The notes beneath the pieces are model-generated. The model saw only the letters and a program-made list of their open reading frames with translations, was not told where the DNA came from and made no database searches. From NCBI GenBank assembly GCA_039707655.1, contig CM077666.1, positions 308,042,166 to 308,106,165 on the forward strand: DNA of 64,000 nucleotides, read 5' to 3'. Numbering within the stretch: the first letter of the stretch is position 1; each line of letters begins with the position of its first letter. A program made the position numbers and the translations under genes. Of the stretch, positions 11,735-23,770 are shown piece by piece. The DNA is from Elymus sibiricus (Eukaryota > Streptophyta > Magnoliopsida > Poales > Poaceae).

Positions 11735-13569
11735 TGTTGGAAATATGCCCTAGAGGCAATAATATTGTATTATTATATTTCCGTGTTCATAATTAAGAGT
11801 TTTATTCTATGTTATAACTGCTATGATCCTGGAATATGTGATTCAGTGGAAAATTCATATGCACGTGTAGAACGATAAACGGTAATATAAGATTCCTAGT
11901 CCCGCCTCTAAGACTAGCTCAAGTGTTGTTCGTGATCACGTTTTCCAGATCTTGAGATATCGTTAAGTGTAACGATAGTCTCAAAACAACATTGAGAGTA
12001 TGGCATTAGAAGAACGATCATATTGAATCGACCCAGACATGTTTGTTATACTTTGAGATAATATCGTCATAAGTCAGTTGCTATAATACGGAGTGTTAAC
12101 TTGTGATTTTAGTTCCTTAGACCATGAGAGTATCGCAGTCACTTCTTGCCGTACGATGAGCTTGGGGGTTGATCAAACGTCATCAGTAAATTGGTGATCA
12201 TAACGACAGCTTACAGGTTCATCGAAAAGTTTGACAAGGGACACGATAGCTCGAGAGTGGAATTTGCTCCTCCGACGATGGAGAGATATTCTTAGGGCCC
12301 TCTCGGTGTGACGGCATCCATCATCGTCTAGCCAGATACAGGTGACTTCATCACGGGGATGCCGGAACACGACAACGAGAAAGAAGAACAAAACCGGCAA
12401 CGATGAGACTGGTATAGTGAGCATGTGTATGACTCAAAAGGATACCGATATATCTCACCTCGGGTTTTTGTAAAGTATCACGAAGCAAAGAACATCACAT
12501 GATAACAAAAGGTTCACTCGAATATCATTCGTGTAATCATAGGGACCGATATGGACGTCCACGGTTCCGCTATCGGTCATTGAACGAAGGTGTTTCGTTC
12601 ATGTCTATGGTTTACCGAACCTACGAGGTCACAAGCTTAAGGTAATCACGATCTGCTGAGTGTTAGTAGGATGGAAGTATCGAGGATTTATTTGTGAAAT
12701 AGTTTTGTTAATATTCGGAATAGTTCCGAGAGGAACCGGAAGCGTTTCGAGGTCACCAGAAGGGTTTCGGAGTTTATCGGGCAATAGCGGGTATTACCGA
12801 TAATTAATATATATATATATAGGTGGAAAATGTTTCTGGTGATGTTAAATTATATATAAAAGGCTCTAGTAATTGTTAGAGAGCTTTTATAATTAATTAA
12901 ATATCAACGGACCTTAAAAGGCCTAGTGGTGGAAGGCAACTTGGGCCACGAAGGCCCAAGTGGAGAAGGCGCGCCCCCTTTCCTTGTGGGGGAGGGCAAA
13001 TTGGAGAAGGGGGAGGACTCCTCCTCCCCTCCCTTGGCCGGCGCCCCAAGGAGGGCCTTTCCCTCCTTGGTGGCTGCCCCTCTCTCCCCCTCTAATCTAT
13101 ATATAGTGGAGGTATTGGCCCTTTTCTATACACAAGTTTTAGGTGCCTCCTCTAGCCCAATACTACTAGTTCTAATTGAGATAATTAGAGATAGTTCTAG
13201 TTCCTCTAATCCTCATAATTAGAAGCCCCGAGTGGCTCTAATCTTCTCCTCTAATTCTCCGGCGGCGATTAGTTCTGGACGGCGAAGCGCTGCGGGATCG
13301 TGAAGACCGTACGCTTGCAAACTGTAGAGAGGTCGTGCTTTCGGTCTTCGGTTCGAGGGATCGTTCGAGGGCGGTTCGTGGGATCGTTCATCGGCGGTAC
13401 GAGGGACTCCAAGTACGATCTACACTGACTCATCTGCTTCTGCTACATACTTGTAGTTGGTAAAAATCATGATCCAATCCCCTAATGCACCTTCATATTG
13501 TTCCTGGGTGTTCGTAGGCCGTTTTTTTTTGTTTTCTACTACGTTTCCCAATAGTGGCATCATGAGCGG
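11735..13569 (+). mobile_element. Copia-type 5' LTR with primer-binding site, interrupted by Gypsy B
   Basis: The LTR runs from TGTTGGAAATATGCCCTAG (11735) to CCCAATA (13553), about 1.82 kb. The canonical CA end has become TA. Next is GTGGCATCATGAGC (13554-13567), an imperfect initiator-tRNA-Met-type PBS. A TATA-like CTATATATAG lies near 13098. The start is shared with the second Angela-like LTR at 56418, though the interiors diverge quickly. The flank before it is GGGAG (candidate TSD). Gypsy B starts at 13570, so the rest of this Copia element must lie right of the window or be lost. Confidence 0.7.
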
Positions 13570-14411
13570 TGACGGTATCCTGGACTCAGGGGTGCTAACC
13601 TATACGGCCCGCAGTTCATGGGCTGGGCTCATGGCCCGCCGATCACTAGAAGGAAGGACCACCAAAGTTGTGAACCTCGGCGTGATCAAGATGGAAACCT
13701 CCAAAGACTTGGCGTGTACTTCAAGGATTGCTCTATAACCGGCGTGTTGACAACCAACCATGTGTGTAGCCTAGGTACCCCTGGTGCATATATAAGCCAA
13801 GGTGGTTTGTCTTTAGAGGCACAATTACCAGCCTTAGGGTTTAGAACACAATCATACGATCTCGAGGTAGATCATCGTGTACTCTGTACCCCATCACATC
13901 AATACAATCAAAGCAGGGTGTAGGGTTTTTACCTCTTCGAGAGGGCCCGAACCTGCGTAAATATCATCTCCCTTCATCTATTGTTACCATCGTTCTCAGA
14001 CCCACAGCTCGGGACCCCTACCCGAGCTCTGCCGGTTTTAGCACCGACATTGGTGGCCCATGCAGGTCCCGCCGTACGGTCGCTCCGGAACGATGGAAGC
14101 ATCGATCAACGATCAAACCCAAAACGGCGTACGTTCACTGCCAGACTTTCAAGTCATCGGATCTACCGAAAATCAAAGGTACCTCGGATCTCCCCTTCTT
14201 CTTCAAGGGTCAAAGGGTGACGATCTCGAGCCTACATCAGAGCCTCATGCTCTTTCTCCTAACTCTACCGAGGATCTTCCCGAACAGATGAGTCAAACAT
14301 CCACGCATCAACCGATAGAGGATAATAAACTAGACCAATTAGAAGGGGCCCAGTGCTCGAACTTGAAAGCTAGACCTATTGGTCCGACCATGGCATCGCA
14401 ACCTCGGGAGG
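13570..14411 (+). mobile_element. Gypsy element B: 5' LTR and leader
   Basis: The LTR runs from TGACGGTATCCTGGACTC (13570) to GCACCGACA (14049), 480 bp. TTGGTGGCCCATGCAGG, the usual position of the PBS, follows. The candidate TSD is AGCGG (13565-13569). The element is split at 14411 by the LARD insertion and resumes at 49863. No 3' LTR is seen in the window. Confidence 0.65.
14060..14411 (+). pseudogene. Gypsy B gag, left fragment
   Basis: An open frame starts at 14060 and runs into the LARD insertion at 14411; the visible frame end at 14572 lies inside the LARD LTR and is not real. It is Ser/Pro/Glu-rich (e.g. EPTSEPHALSPNSTEDLPEQ) and resembles N-terminal gag leaders of Triticeae Gypsy elements. 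It continues at 49863 after one copy of the GGAGG TSD, but in a shifted frame, so the gene carried a frameshift as well. Confidence 0.5.
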
Positions 14412-15064
14412 TGTCGGGGGAATTACCCGTGGCTAGACCCGGCAGTCTGAGACATGACCCGGCTAGACCAGAAGGGCCATGCCCGGGTTGTCCAAGGCGC
14501 CATACTGGCCGGCTCTCCGTAAGCTGGGAGCTTGGAAGGAACCCGGCGAGGGAAACAAGACCCGGCCAATGATAGACCCGGTCTGGGTTGATTGGTGCGG
14601 AAGAGAATACGGGTGACCGAACGTGGCCCAACATGGGGGTGGCCCAGCAGGCCAGCTTTGGACCGTTCGAATAAGACCCGGACTAATATCCGGCTTGTAA
14701 TAGAAAAGAGACTAGTTGTAGTCCTACTAGGACTATACATGTAAGCCGGCCCCTTCAACTTATATAAGGAGGGGCAAGGCACCCCAAAGGGGACAAGTCA
14801 TTACAGACAAATAAGTTTTAGACAAGATCAAGGTAGAAGCTCTCGAGACTAGAGGTAGCGAAATAGCACCCTTGTAATCGAGATCATCATCATCATCAAT
14901 AGCAATCAAGCAGGAGTAGGCTTTGACCTCCACCGTGAGGGACCGAACCCGGGTAAACTCGCGTCTCTCGATTCTGACCAACCCCGTTCAAGCCACCACC
15001 TAGTTGCGATGGCCTCGCTACTTAGTTCTCTCGCGAGGACATCTGCCGTGACAAAACCACGACA
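14412..15064 (+). repeat. LARD 5' LTR
   Basis: It begins TGTCGGGGGAATTACCC and ends AAAACCACGACA. A TATA box TATATAAG lies at 14761-14768, followed by a (ATC)n run near 14884. The open frames it contains (14423-14782 and others) recur in the other LTR copy and are not genes. Confidence 0.85.
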
Positions 15065-18000
15065 TTTAGCGCCCATCGTGGGGCGGAGGCACGGTGGTGT
15101 TGTATTCTTGGAGGGAGCTCTTTCAGGTATCGAGAAGCTCGCGATTGGTTGGATGAAGAAAAGCTGGCGTGGAAGGATCTATACGGTCGGCGAGCAGTCA
15201 GAACGGCATATACAAGTTTGAGATCAATAGAAATTAGGGTTGCATCGTTGCGCCGTCGCAAAAATTGCTGAGTTGAGGAGACCAACAGGGCGATCTATCA
15301 ATCCAAAGCCAGATCGGTTTATGGAGCGTTGCCACACGCGGCCGAGACTGACAGGAATTCGATCAACTGCGTCACCGAGCGAGCGGGTCGACGTGTTAGT
15401 TTACTCGGCCGCCGCTGAAGTTTTTTTTTCCTTTTTTCTCTTCGTACCCGATGCCCAAGTCCAGAGGCAATCTGTTCTACAGTTGTTTCGCCCGCGTACT
15501 GTACGCAACGTTGCGCGTGCCTAATCCACTACAACTCCACGCATGATTCACTTCCTCCTAGGGGCAGCCACAGTTCCGTTGCTACTCCAAATTGGATTGA
15601 CTGGGTACATCCCACGTGAAGATCAAAGCTGCTACTACCTGGTCTACTAGTACTACTTCTAGTACGTGGTTGATCTCACATTAAATCTGATTGATTTCTC
15701 AAGTCGCTATCAAGTAGTTACTACTAGTACTCTGTCCGTCACGTGAAGGCCAAAGCTGAGTTACAAGTTCATATTTGTTTTTTCTTCAATCGTTACATTT
15801 ACCCAAAGAGCTACCAAATGCGAGCGATGCGGTCAGCTGCTGTTCCACCAAATAAGAAAAAGGGCACACCGCGTGGCACAAGCGGCAGGACCGTCCATGT
15901 CCCAAGGCTGCAGCCTGGGGGCGCCACAAGCGAGCTGCGTATGCATGCGCCGCAGCAGTAGCAGATCAAGCCAACAGAAAAAGGGGCAAGCCCGCTTGCA
16001 AGAGATTCCTCTACCCGCGTGGAGATCAAAGAAGAGAAAGGAAAAGAAGTAGCGTTGACAAAAATAAGTACAAAGATCAACCCACACGCTGTTTGCAGCA
16101 CACAAAACCAAGTACCAGTACTTCAAGTACCAGCACGTATTTCAAGTACAGAGCAATAAATCATCAGATCAGTCTATGCGAACATCTGCTCGTCTGACAA
16201 TTGCGTCCACTGCAGAACACAAAATCATCAGCACAGGTATTTACTAGAAGTGAAGACATACCATGTGCACGAACGTTGTCGTCTCCACAGTCCGGTGTAC
16301 ATCAACACGCCGGGTCATCTGGCGGACACCCGTGTAAGATTCGCTGCCATACGTACGTCAGCATTAGCACGCCGGAGGCCGCAACGGCGCAGCTCGCCAG
16401 CTCAACGGTTCAAGTCACATAACCATTAACTAGCATTTTTGATTGAGGCAAGGGCCATTACCGTTTCACCTCATGTGGGAATCAAGAACAAGAAAAAAGA
16501 CAAAGAGGTCACGTGGAGGCCTGGTACCAGTATTACAAGTACTACATGTATAGAGCAATAATTCATCAGACCAAGCCGTTGTTCCCATCATCAAAGGCAA
16601 AATTACTACATGCAAGCCTAGGGAATTAACTCCCTCACGTGACAATGAATTAGCTGTGCTACTGCTAGATGGCCAAGAATCAGCACGCAGGCGGGGGCTA
16701 GTTCATCCGTCTCCGACGGGTACTGCTAGTACATGCCCGAATTCCCAGAGTATTGCTCGTCTTCATCAAGCACGAAGCACACATACATCTGCTATGTTCT
16801 TCGGCCAGTCACGTCCGCCGTGGAATAAAATTTTCATCAAGTGATATTTTTCCTAGTAAAATTGTTCACGCGGATTAATTCTATCAAAGAATTTTTTACT
16901 TTTAACTTGTACAAATTTATGCGCAGGTTAATTTATATGCGGGAGGCCGCACCAACGTCCGCACCACACTGGTGAACCCGACGGATGCACACAGCCCATC
17001 GCCTGTACGGTCTGGTCTACATCAGTACACCGAAGGCCGCGCATACATCTGTCACACGCCGAGCTATACGACGAATGTGAACACCTAGCGGACTGTCGGC
17101 CCTGCAGTCCGGTCTACTTCCGCACATCAAAGGAACAGGAGAGCTGGCCACAATAGAGCCGGCAATTCAAGGGCCGGTAGCGGAGAAACAAAAAAAACGG
17201 CCCTGGAGGAGCCAGGCGAGCCGGACCAAGAGGCGTACGAACTCAATTTGGGCAAAAACCGGGCTTGTTGAATGACATATACCCAAGATATACGCCGAGC
17301 ATCGTGAAGATCATCAACTCGCCGCATCGCCTCTGGCTTCAATAAATTCTGGTTTTCAGCAGTCGCCTTCTCTGCTAGCTTATGCCACAGCCAAGTATAA
17401 AGAAACTCAAGCCGACTCCTCGAGTCAACTTAAGACTCGGGGGCTACACAGGTATGACTCGGCAGATTTAACCGGCTTCAGCAAATACATGAACCCCGGG
17501 TCATTGCAGGAAAGACAACCCGTCGCCCGGGGACTGCTGTTTTCTTCTAAAATAAATAAGGGTTACCAAAGAGGACTAGCTGTCATGATGCGCAGTTCAA
17601 ACATGGGTGCCCTGCCTTATTGGCGAAAAATGAAAGGTTGCCAAAGAGGACTAGCTGCCACGATGTGCAGTTCAAACATAGGTATCCTGCCTTATTGGCG
17701 AAAAATTAAAGGTTACCAAAGAGGACTAGCTGCCACGATGCGCAGTTCAAACATGGGTACCCTACGGTTCGGCAACCTTCAAAATGCCTACAGTTCGGTA
17801 ACCTTAAAATGCATGCGGCTGAAAAGCCTTAAAAATGCCTATTATGGCTCATCTATTATGATCAATGGAATAAAGCCGGCACCTCTGGACCCCAGAGTTT
17901 TATCGTTTCACTTCATAATAGTGTGTTATTGAGTCTTTATTCTTTGGTCATTGGTTACTTGGTGACTTCCAACTCATCGAGTTCAGCTATAACATTCCTT

Positions 18001-18114
18001 TTAACCCAGCATATGCCATCATAATATTTGGTTATACCTGCCTGTTAGCTTGATGCTACTCACAACAAGGTGACCTGGCTGTACGCTTGATAAGTCAATC
18101 ACACTGACGCCTAT
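15065..18114 (+). other. LARD interior, left segment (non-coding)
   Basis: The segment opens with the PBS-like TTTAGCGCCCATCGTGGGGC (15065-15084). About 3 kb then show no protein domain. Between 15590 and 16860 words such as AAGTACAGAGCAATAAATC and GTCACGTGGAG recur in diverged copies, suggesting old internal duplications. Phrases of the type CTTGGGGGCTACAC begin near 17430 and recur in the other LARD segments, which helps prove their continuity. The segment ends in CCTAT (18110-18114), the TSD of the Sabrina-like insertion. Confidence 0.7.
17561..17775 (+). repeat. 75-bp tandem repeat, about three units
   Basis: Units start at 17561, 17636 and 17711 with GGTTACCAAAGAGGACTAGC or close variants, an exact 75-bp period. 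Because 75 is divisible by three, one frame stays open across the array (17489-17932); this is a by-product of the repeat rather than evidence for a gene. Confidence 0.85.
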
Positions 18115-19528
18115 TGATACGTCTCCATCGTATCTACTTTTCCAAACACTTTTGCTCTTGTTTTGGCCCCTAATTTGCATGATTTGAATGGAACTAACCC
18201 GGACTGACGCTGTTTTCAGCAGAACTACCATGGTGTTGTTTTTTGTGCAGAAATAAAAGTTCTTGAAATTGAATGAAACTTTTTGGAGATTTTTTATGGA
18301 ATAAATAAAAAATACTAGAACCAAGACCCACTGGAGGGGGCCCACCCAGTGCCTACGAGGCACCAGGGCGCGCCACCCCCCCCAGGCGCGCCCTGGTGGC
18401 TCGTGGGGCCCACGTGGCTCCGCTGACCCTAATCTCTGGCCTATAAATTCACAATTCCAGAGAAAAAAATAGGAGAGGAAGTTTTATTGCGTTTCACGAT
18501 ACGGAGCCGCCGCCACCTCCTGTTCTTCATCGGGAGGCCAGATCTGGAGTCCGTTTGGGGCTCCGGAGAAGGGGATCTTCCGGCATCGTCATCATCAACC
18601 ATCCTTCATCACCAATTCCATGATGCTCACCGCCGGGAGTGAGTAATTCCTTCATAGGCTTGCTGGACGGTGATGAGTTGGATGAGATTTATCATGTAAT
18701 CGAGTTAGTTTTGTTAGGGCTTGATCCCTAGTATCCACTACGTTCTGAGATTGATGTTGCTATGACTTTGCTATGCTTAATGCTTGTCACTAGGGCCCGA
18801 GTGCCATGATTTCAGATCTGAACCCTTTATGTTTTCATGAATATATTTGTGTTCTTGATCTGATCTTGCAAGTTGTACGCACCTGCTACGCGTTATGATC
18901 CGCATACCCCAAGGTGACAATAATTGGGATTCTTTCCGGTGATTGTCGTAGTTTGAGGAGTTCATGTATTCACTATGTGTTAATGCTTTGTTCCGGTTCT
19001 CTATTAAAAGGAGGCCTTAATATCCCTTAGTTTCCTTATGGACCCCGCTCCCACGGGAGGGTAGGACAAAAGATGTCATGCAAGTTCTTATCGCAATCAC
19101 GCATGACTATATACGGAATACATGCCTACATTACATTGATGAATTGGAGCTAGTTCTGTGTCGCCCTAGGTTATGACTGTTACATGATGAATGTTATCCA
19201 ACATAATAACCGATCCAATGCCTACGAGTTTTTCACATATTGTTCTTTGCTAAGTTACTACTATTGCTACTACTGTCACAATTGCTACTACTATTGCTGC
19301 TACCGTTACTGCTACTGTTACTCTTATTGCTACTGCTATCAAACTATCATACTACTGTGCAACTGATCACTCTGCTATAGATATTTAGTCTCAGGTGTGG
19401 TTGAATTGACAACTCAACTGCTAATACTTGCAAATATTCTTTGGCTCCCCTTGTGTCGAATCAATAAATTTGGGTTGAATACTCTACCCTCGAAAACTGT
19501 TGCGATCCCCTATACTTGTGGGTTATCA
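18115..19528 (+). repeat. Sabrina-like 5' LTR (1414 bp)
   Basis: It runs from TGATACGTCTCCATCG to TACTTGTGGGTTATCA. It contains CTATAAATTC (18441-18450) as a probable TATA box and a degenerate trinucleotide stretch of TAC/TGC/TTA units (19254-19345). A GC-rich palindromic block, CAGGGCGCGCCACC ... GGCGCGCCCTGGTGG (18364-18398), has a relative inside the element at 22308-22343. Confidence 0.85.
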
Positions 19529-19539
19529 AGACCTTTTTC

Positions 19540-19557
19540 TGGCGCCGTTGCCGGGGA
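19540..19557 (+). promoter_or_regulatory. Primer-binding site, tRNA-Asp type
   Basis: TGGCGCCGTTGCCGGGGA lies 11 bases after the LTR. It is complementary to the 3' end of plant tRNA-Asp(GTC) including CCA, as recalled from tRNA sequence knowledge. Confidence 0.8.
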
Positions 19558-19597
19558 ACATAGCTTTATTTTCTAAGTCACTTGGGATTTATATCTG

Positions 19598-21972
19598 TTG
19601 ATCACTATGAAGAATCTGAAAGACGCTAAGACCAAGATCGTTCCCTCTAAGACGAGGGGAGGTAAGGAACTGCCATCTAGCTCTGCACTTGATTCACATT
19701 CTATTTTGAGTAAGCTTGCAACACCACCACATGCTATTAATTCTGATATGTCGCAAGTTATTGATGATACCACTTCTGCTATGAATGATACTCATGATGA
19801 TGCTAGTACTATGCTTGATAATGTTGTGCCACTTGGTGAATTTCTTAATGAACAACTTGCTAAAGCTAAAGAAATTGAAAATGTTGAAAATCTTGAGAAT
19901 TATGATTCACCTATTATGCTAAGGAATGGTATAATACTCTTGCTCCTGGATGTGTGCGTAGTCCCCAGGATATGATTTATCACTTCTCTGAAAAATATTT
20001 TCCTGCTCATAAGAAACAAGTTGCTTTACAGGAAATATTTAACTTTGTGCAAATTAAAGAAGAGAATCTCCCTCAAGCTTGGGGGAGGCTTCTCCAATTA
20101 CTTAATGCTTTGCCTGATCACCCTCTTAAGAAGAATGAAATACTTGATATCTTTTACAATGGACTAACCGATGCTTCTAGGGACTACCTAGATAGTTGTG
20201 CGAGTTGTGTTTTCATGGAATGAACTATTGAACAAGCCGAGGAACTATTGAATAATATATTGAAGAATGATAATGATTGGACACTTCCTGAACCACCGCC
20301 CAAACCCACTCCGAAGAAGAGGGGTATTTTATATCTCAGTCCTGAAGATATGCAAGAAGCAAAGAAATATATAAAGGAGAAAGGTATTAAAGCTGAAGAT
20401 GTTAAGAATTTACCACCTATTGAAGAAATACATGGTCTTGACACACCACCACAGGTAGTAGAGGTAAATTCTCTTATAAAATTTGATGCAAGTGATATTC
20501 CTTATAACAAACCTCCTAGTCAATGCTTGTATGAATTTGACAATTATATTATTAAGCAAGATCACTTCAATGCAAATGTTATGAAATAATTGAAATGAAA
20601 TGCCTACATGATTGATCGCTTGAGTGACTTGTTATTTAAAATTGCTAATGATGTTAAAGGTGTGAGTAAACATGCATCTATGGTTCAAAGTCAATTAGAA
20701 CAAGTTGCTAAATCTCAAAGTGAATTGCTCGAGGAAATGAATAACAATATGAATGTTCATGCTGTTAGAGTAATGATTAGAGGAGGTAGAATGACTCAGG
20801 AGCCACTTTACCCTGAAGGCCACCCTAAAAGAATTGAACAAGACTCTCAAAGAATTAATGTTGATGCACCTAGTCCATCTAAAAAGAAAAAGAAAAAGAA
20901 AAATTATAGGACTTTGCATACTTCTAGTGAACCTGAGGTAGAAAAACCCTTGGAGGATAGTAATGATGTTTCTATTTCTGATGCTGAAACACAATCTGGT
21001 AATGAACAACCACCCGATGATAATAATAATGATGATGCTCATGTGGATACCCAACCAGATAATGATAAAGAACCGGATAATGATGTTGAAATAGAACCTG
21101 ATGTTGATCTTGATAACCCACTTTCTAAAAATAAACGTTATGATAAAAGAGACTTCGTTGCTAGAAAACATGGTAAAGAAAGAGAACCATGGGTTCAAAA
21201 ACCCATGCCCGTTCCTCCTAAACCGTCTAAGAAAAAGGACGAGGAAGAATTTGAACGCTTTGCTGAAATGCTTAGGCCAGTCTTTTTGTGCACTCGTTTG
21301 ACTGATATTTTAAAGATGGCCCCTTATGCTAAATATACGAAAGACAGTGTCACAAATAAAAGAAAGATACCTGAAGCTGAGATTTCCACCATGCTTGCAA
21401 ATTATTCTTTTAAGGATGGAGTACCTAAGAAACTAGGAGATCCGGGAATACCAACTATACCATGCTCCATTAAAAGAAACTATGTCAAAACTGCTTTGTG
21501 TGATTTAGGAGCCGGTGTTAGTGTTATGCCTTTCTCTTTATACAAAAGACTTGATTTGAATAAACTCACTCCCACTGAAATATCATTGCAAATGGTTGAT
21601 AAATCAACTGCCATACCTATCGGTGTTTGTGAGGATGTGCCCGTTCTAGTTGCAAATATTACTATTCTAACAGACTTTGTGATACTCGATATGCCCGAGG
21701 ACGACAACATGTCGATTATCCTTGGTAGACCCTTTTTGAATACTGCAGGAGCTGTTATTGATTGCAACAAAAGCAAGGTCACTTTTCATATCAATGGTAA
21801 TGAACATACGGTGCACTTTCCGAAGAAACAATTTCAAGTAAATGATATTCGTGTTATTGGAAAGACTCCGACAATTACTATTGGAAGTTTTCAACTCCCT
21901 CTTCCTACTGTCAAAAAGAAATATGAAACTCTTATTATTGGGGAGATGCATATCCCCGTTGAGGTAACCTAG
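19598..21972 (+). pseudogene. Sabrina-like gag plus aspartic protease (broken)
   Basis: The reading runs MKNLKDAKTKIVPSK, then gag-like QDMIYHFSEKYFPAHKKQ and NFVQIKEENLPQAWGRLLQL, a Lys-rich stretch (20881-20905), an acidic Asp/Asn-rich stretch (20990-21115), and a retropepsin module: CDLGAGVSVMPFSLYKRL with catalytic Asp codon 21502-21504 and IILGRPFLNTAGAVIDC. Breaks: a frameshift near 19935, TGA at 20221-20223, TAA at 20587-20589 and TGA at 20596-20598. From 20608 to 21972 the frame is open (454 codons). Reverse transcriptase, expected next in an autonomous element, is absent. The protease would process Gag; with no pol it would depend on a helper element. Confidence 0.8.
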
Positions 21973-22189
21973 TGTTTTACGAAGATTCTTCGGTTTCATG
22001 TTACTCGGAAGTGGTTTGTTAATAAGACTTGATCAACCTTATTAATGTATTCTTTTTGAGGGGCATGTGGTCGATGAATTTAGTAAGCACAACCTTATGT
22101 ACCCACTTTTTGTTTTTTGTTATTTTTAGTTAAATAAAATAAAATGCCATGATTATCCTGTTTTCTGATTTATCCGTGCAATAAAAAAA

Positions 22190-22757
22190 TGGCCCAGAAA
22201 TGAAAGTGCCCAGAATGCAATAAAATTTTGATATGAATTTTTATATAATATTTAAGAATTTTTGGCACTGGAATCATACCAGGGGGGTGCCCCAGGTGTC
22301 CACGAGGCACCAGGGCGCGCCACCCCCCCCTAGCGCGCCCTGGTGGCTTGTGGGCCCCACAGGGACCCCCTCACTTATCCCCTCAGCTCACTTCATCTCT
22401 TACCTCTAGCAAAAATTTCTGGTAGTTCTCTCTCTCGCGTTCTTGCTCACAAACCTGAAATTTTCGATCTCTTTGCTTGGAGCTCCGTTTCCGAAACTGT
22501 TTTAGGAGATTGCTCCTTGGTATGTGACTCCTCCATTGCTCCAATTAGTTTTTGTTTTAGTGGATTATATTTTGCATAATTAGCTGCTCTTGGTGCTACT
22601 GAAAATGAGCTTGCATGTTGAATTCTTTGAGTTCTAAGTAGTTTGAATGCTTGATATAGCCTCTAGCCATCCATATGAGTAGTTGCTATCAATCTTGTGA
22701 AGTTTTATTGATATCATTTTGTGGCCCAAAAAATTTCAGAAAATTGTTCTTAGGAAA
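22190..22757 (+). promoter_or_regulatory. Internal LTR-like segment and probable spliced leader of ORF2
   Basis: Bases 22190-22365 resemble the element's own LTR around 18285-18410: both have a GGATTTTT/GAATTTTT-type AT stretch, then a CACGAGGCACCAGGGCGCGC block and CGCGCCCTGGTGGC. A CT-rich leader (22370-22440) follows. GTATGT at 22520 and TTTCAG ending at 22739 could bound a 220-bp leader intron, with the first good ATG at 22758. The promoter and splicing are inferred from motifs only. Confidence 0.45.
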
Positions 22758-23770
22758 ATGAATATCTTCCGGAGGAGTTCTTCGAAGAGGAACGCCAAGG
22801 GAGTTCTTGGGGACTCCTCATACAGCGACCTTAACATCCCGCGGAGGACGGAGGTCCGGCCGTGTGAATGGCCGCACAATGCCTTCATAAACGAAGCCGG
22901 ATTCTACCAAGAGTTCACGCAATTCATTGCAAATGCCGGATTTACCGACTTCCTCGCAGATGATTGTGACCAGCACCACATCCTTACAAATTCCTTTGTG
23001 CAAAACTTTCATTTTCTGAATAGGCTCGAACCCCTGAGGTGCTCTTTGATTTATATGCTGAACATCATCAGATACCTCTTGCTGAGTTTTGTTTGATCCC
23101 CTTTGATGGGGAAATTAGAGAGCCTCGACCGGAGGAATTTGAGGGCTTCCTCCACACTTTAACTGTGGGGGAGACAAGGGGCGTGTCGAGAGCCCGAGCC
23201 ACTAGCTTGCAGTTTCCTTCCGTTCATTACTTTGCTCTATTCATAGGGAAATGTTTGACTGCTAGAGAGCAAGGTGGTGCGCTATGTGCACCTGACTTTG
23301 CCATTTTACGCCGCGCATTGCATAATGATAACACTTATAACCTGGGAGCCATCATTGCACGCCGCTTGCACACTAATAGGACTAAGGGAAAAATTCATGG
23401 TGGTATTTATGCTACTCGCTTAGCGAGACATTTTAATGTTAACATACGCCCTCATGATTACTTGTTGCCCAGAGTTTACTTAGATCACCAGTCCATGAGG
23501 GACCACCACTTCCTTGATGCTCCTGAACCTCCTCACCACATTCGTTATAACTTGGTTTTTAGTGAGGATACTCGTGATATTATTCCGTTACCTGCACCTG
23601 CTTTGTTTGATTCTCATGCCAGGAACGGATATACTGTTATGCCACCAGACATAGTTGCTTACCGAAACGCACTGGCAGCGGCAGAGGAGGAGGCCCAAGA
23701 TTGGGACGCTCGGGTGCCGCCTCCTCCGGAGTTTCATATGGGACCGGATGGCTACTACGGATGGCCGTAG
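22758..23770 (+). pseudogene. ORF2 of the Sabrina-like element (Athila ORF-like), one frameshift
   Basis: It starts MNIFRRSSSKRNAKGV and reads RPCEWPHNAFINEAGFYQEF up to FLNRLEP. It then jumps frame at a C-run (about 23028-23032, consistent with loss of one C) into LFDLYAEHHQIPLAEFCLIP and continues to the stop after GPDGYYGWP. Total about 337 residues. It looks like the plant Athila-type retrotransposon ORF family. It has no zinc knuckle, protease or RT motif, so its function is unknown. It sits where pol would be in an autonomous relative. Confidence 0.65.

Noticed and set aside
14423..14782. 119-codon minus-strand frame, also present at 49221-49580
   Set aside because: Part of the LARD LTR, present in both copies, with no domain.
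17489..17932. 147-codon frame
   Set aside because: It is kept open by the 75-bp tandem repeat, whose period is divisible by three.
20695..21198. 167-codon minus-strand frame opposite the gag-protease
   Set aside because: Low-complexity Ile/Phe-rich translation, the complement of the Asp/Asn/Lys-rich gag region.
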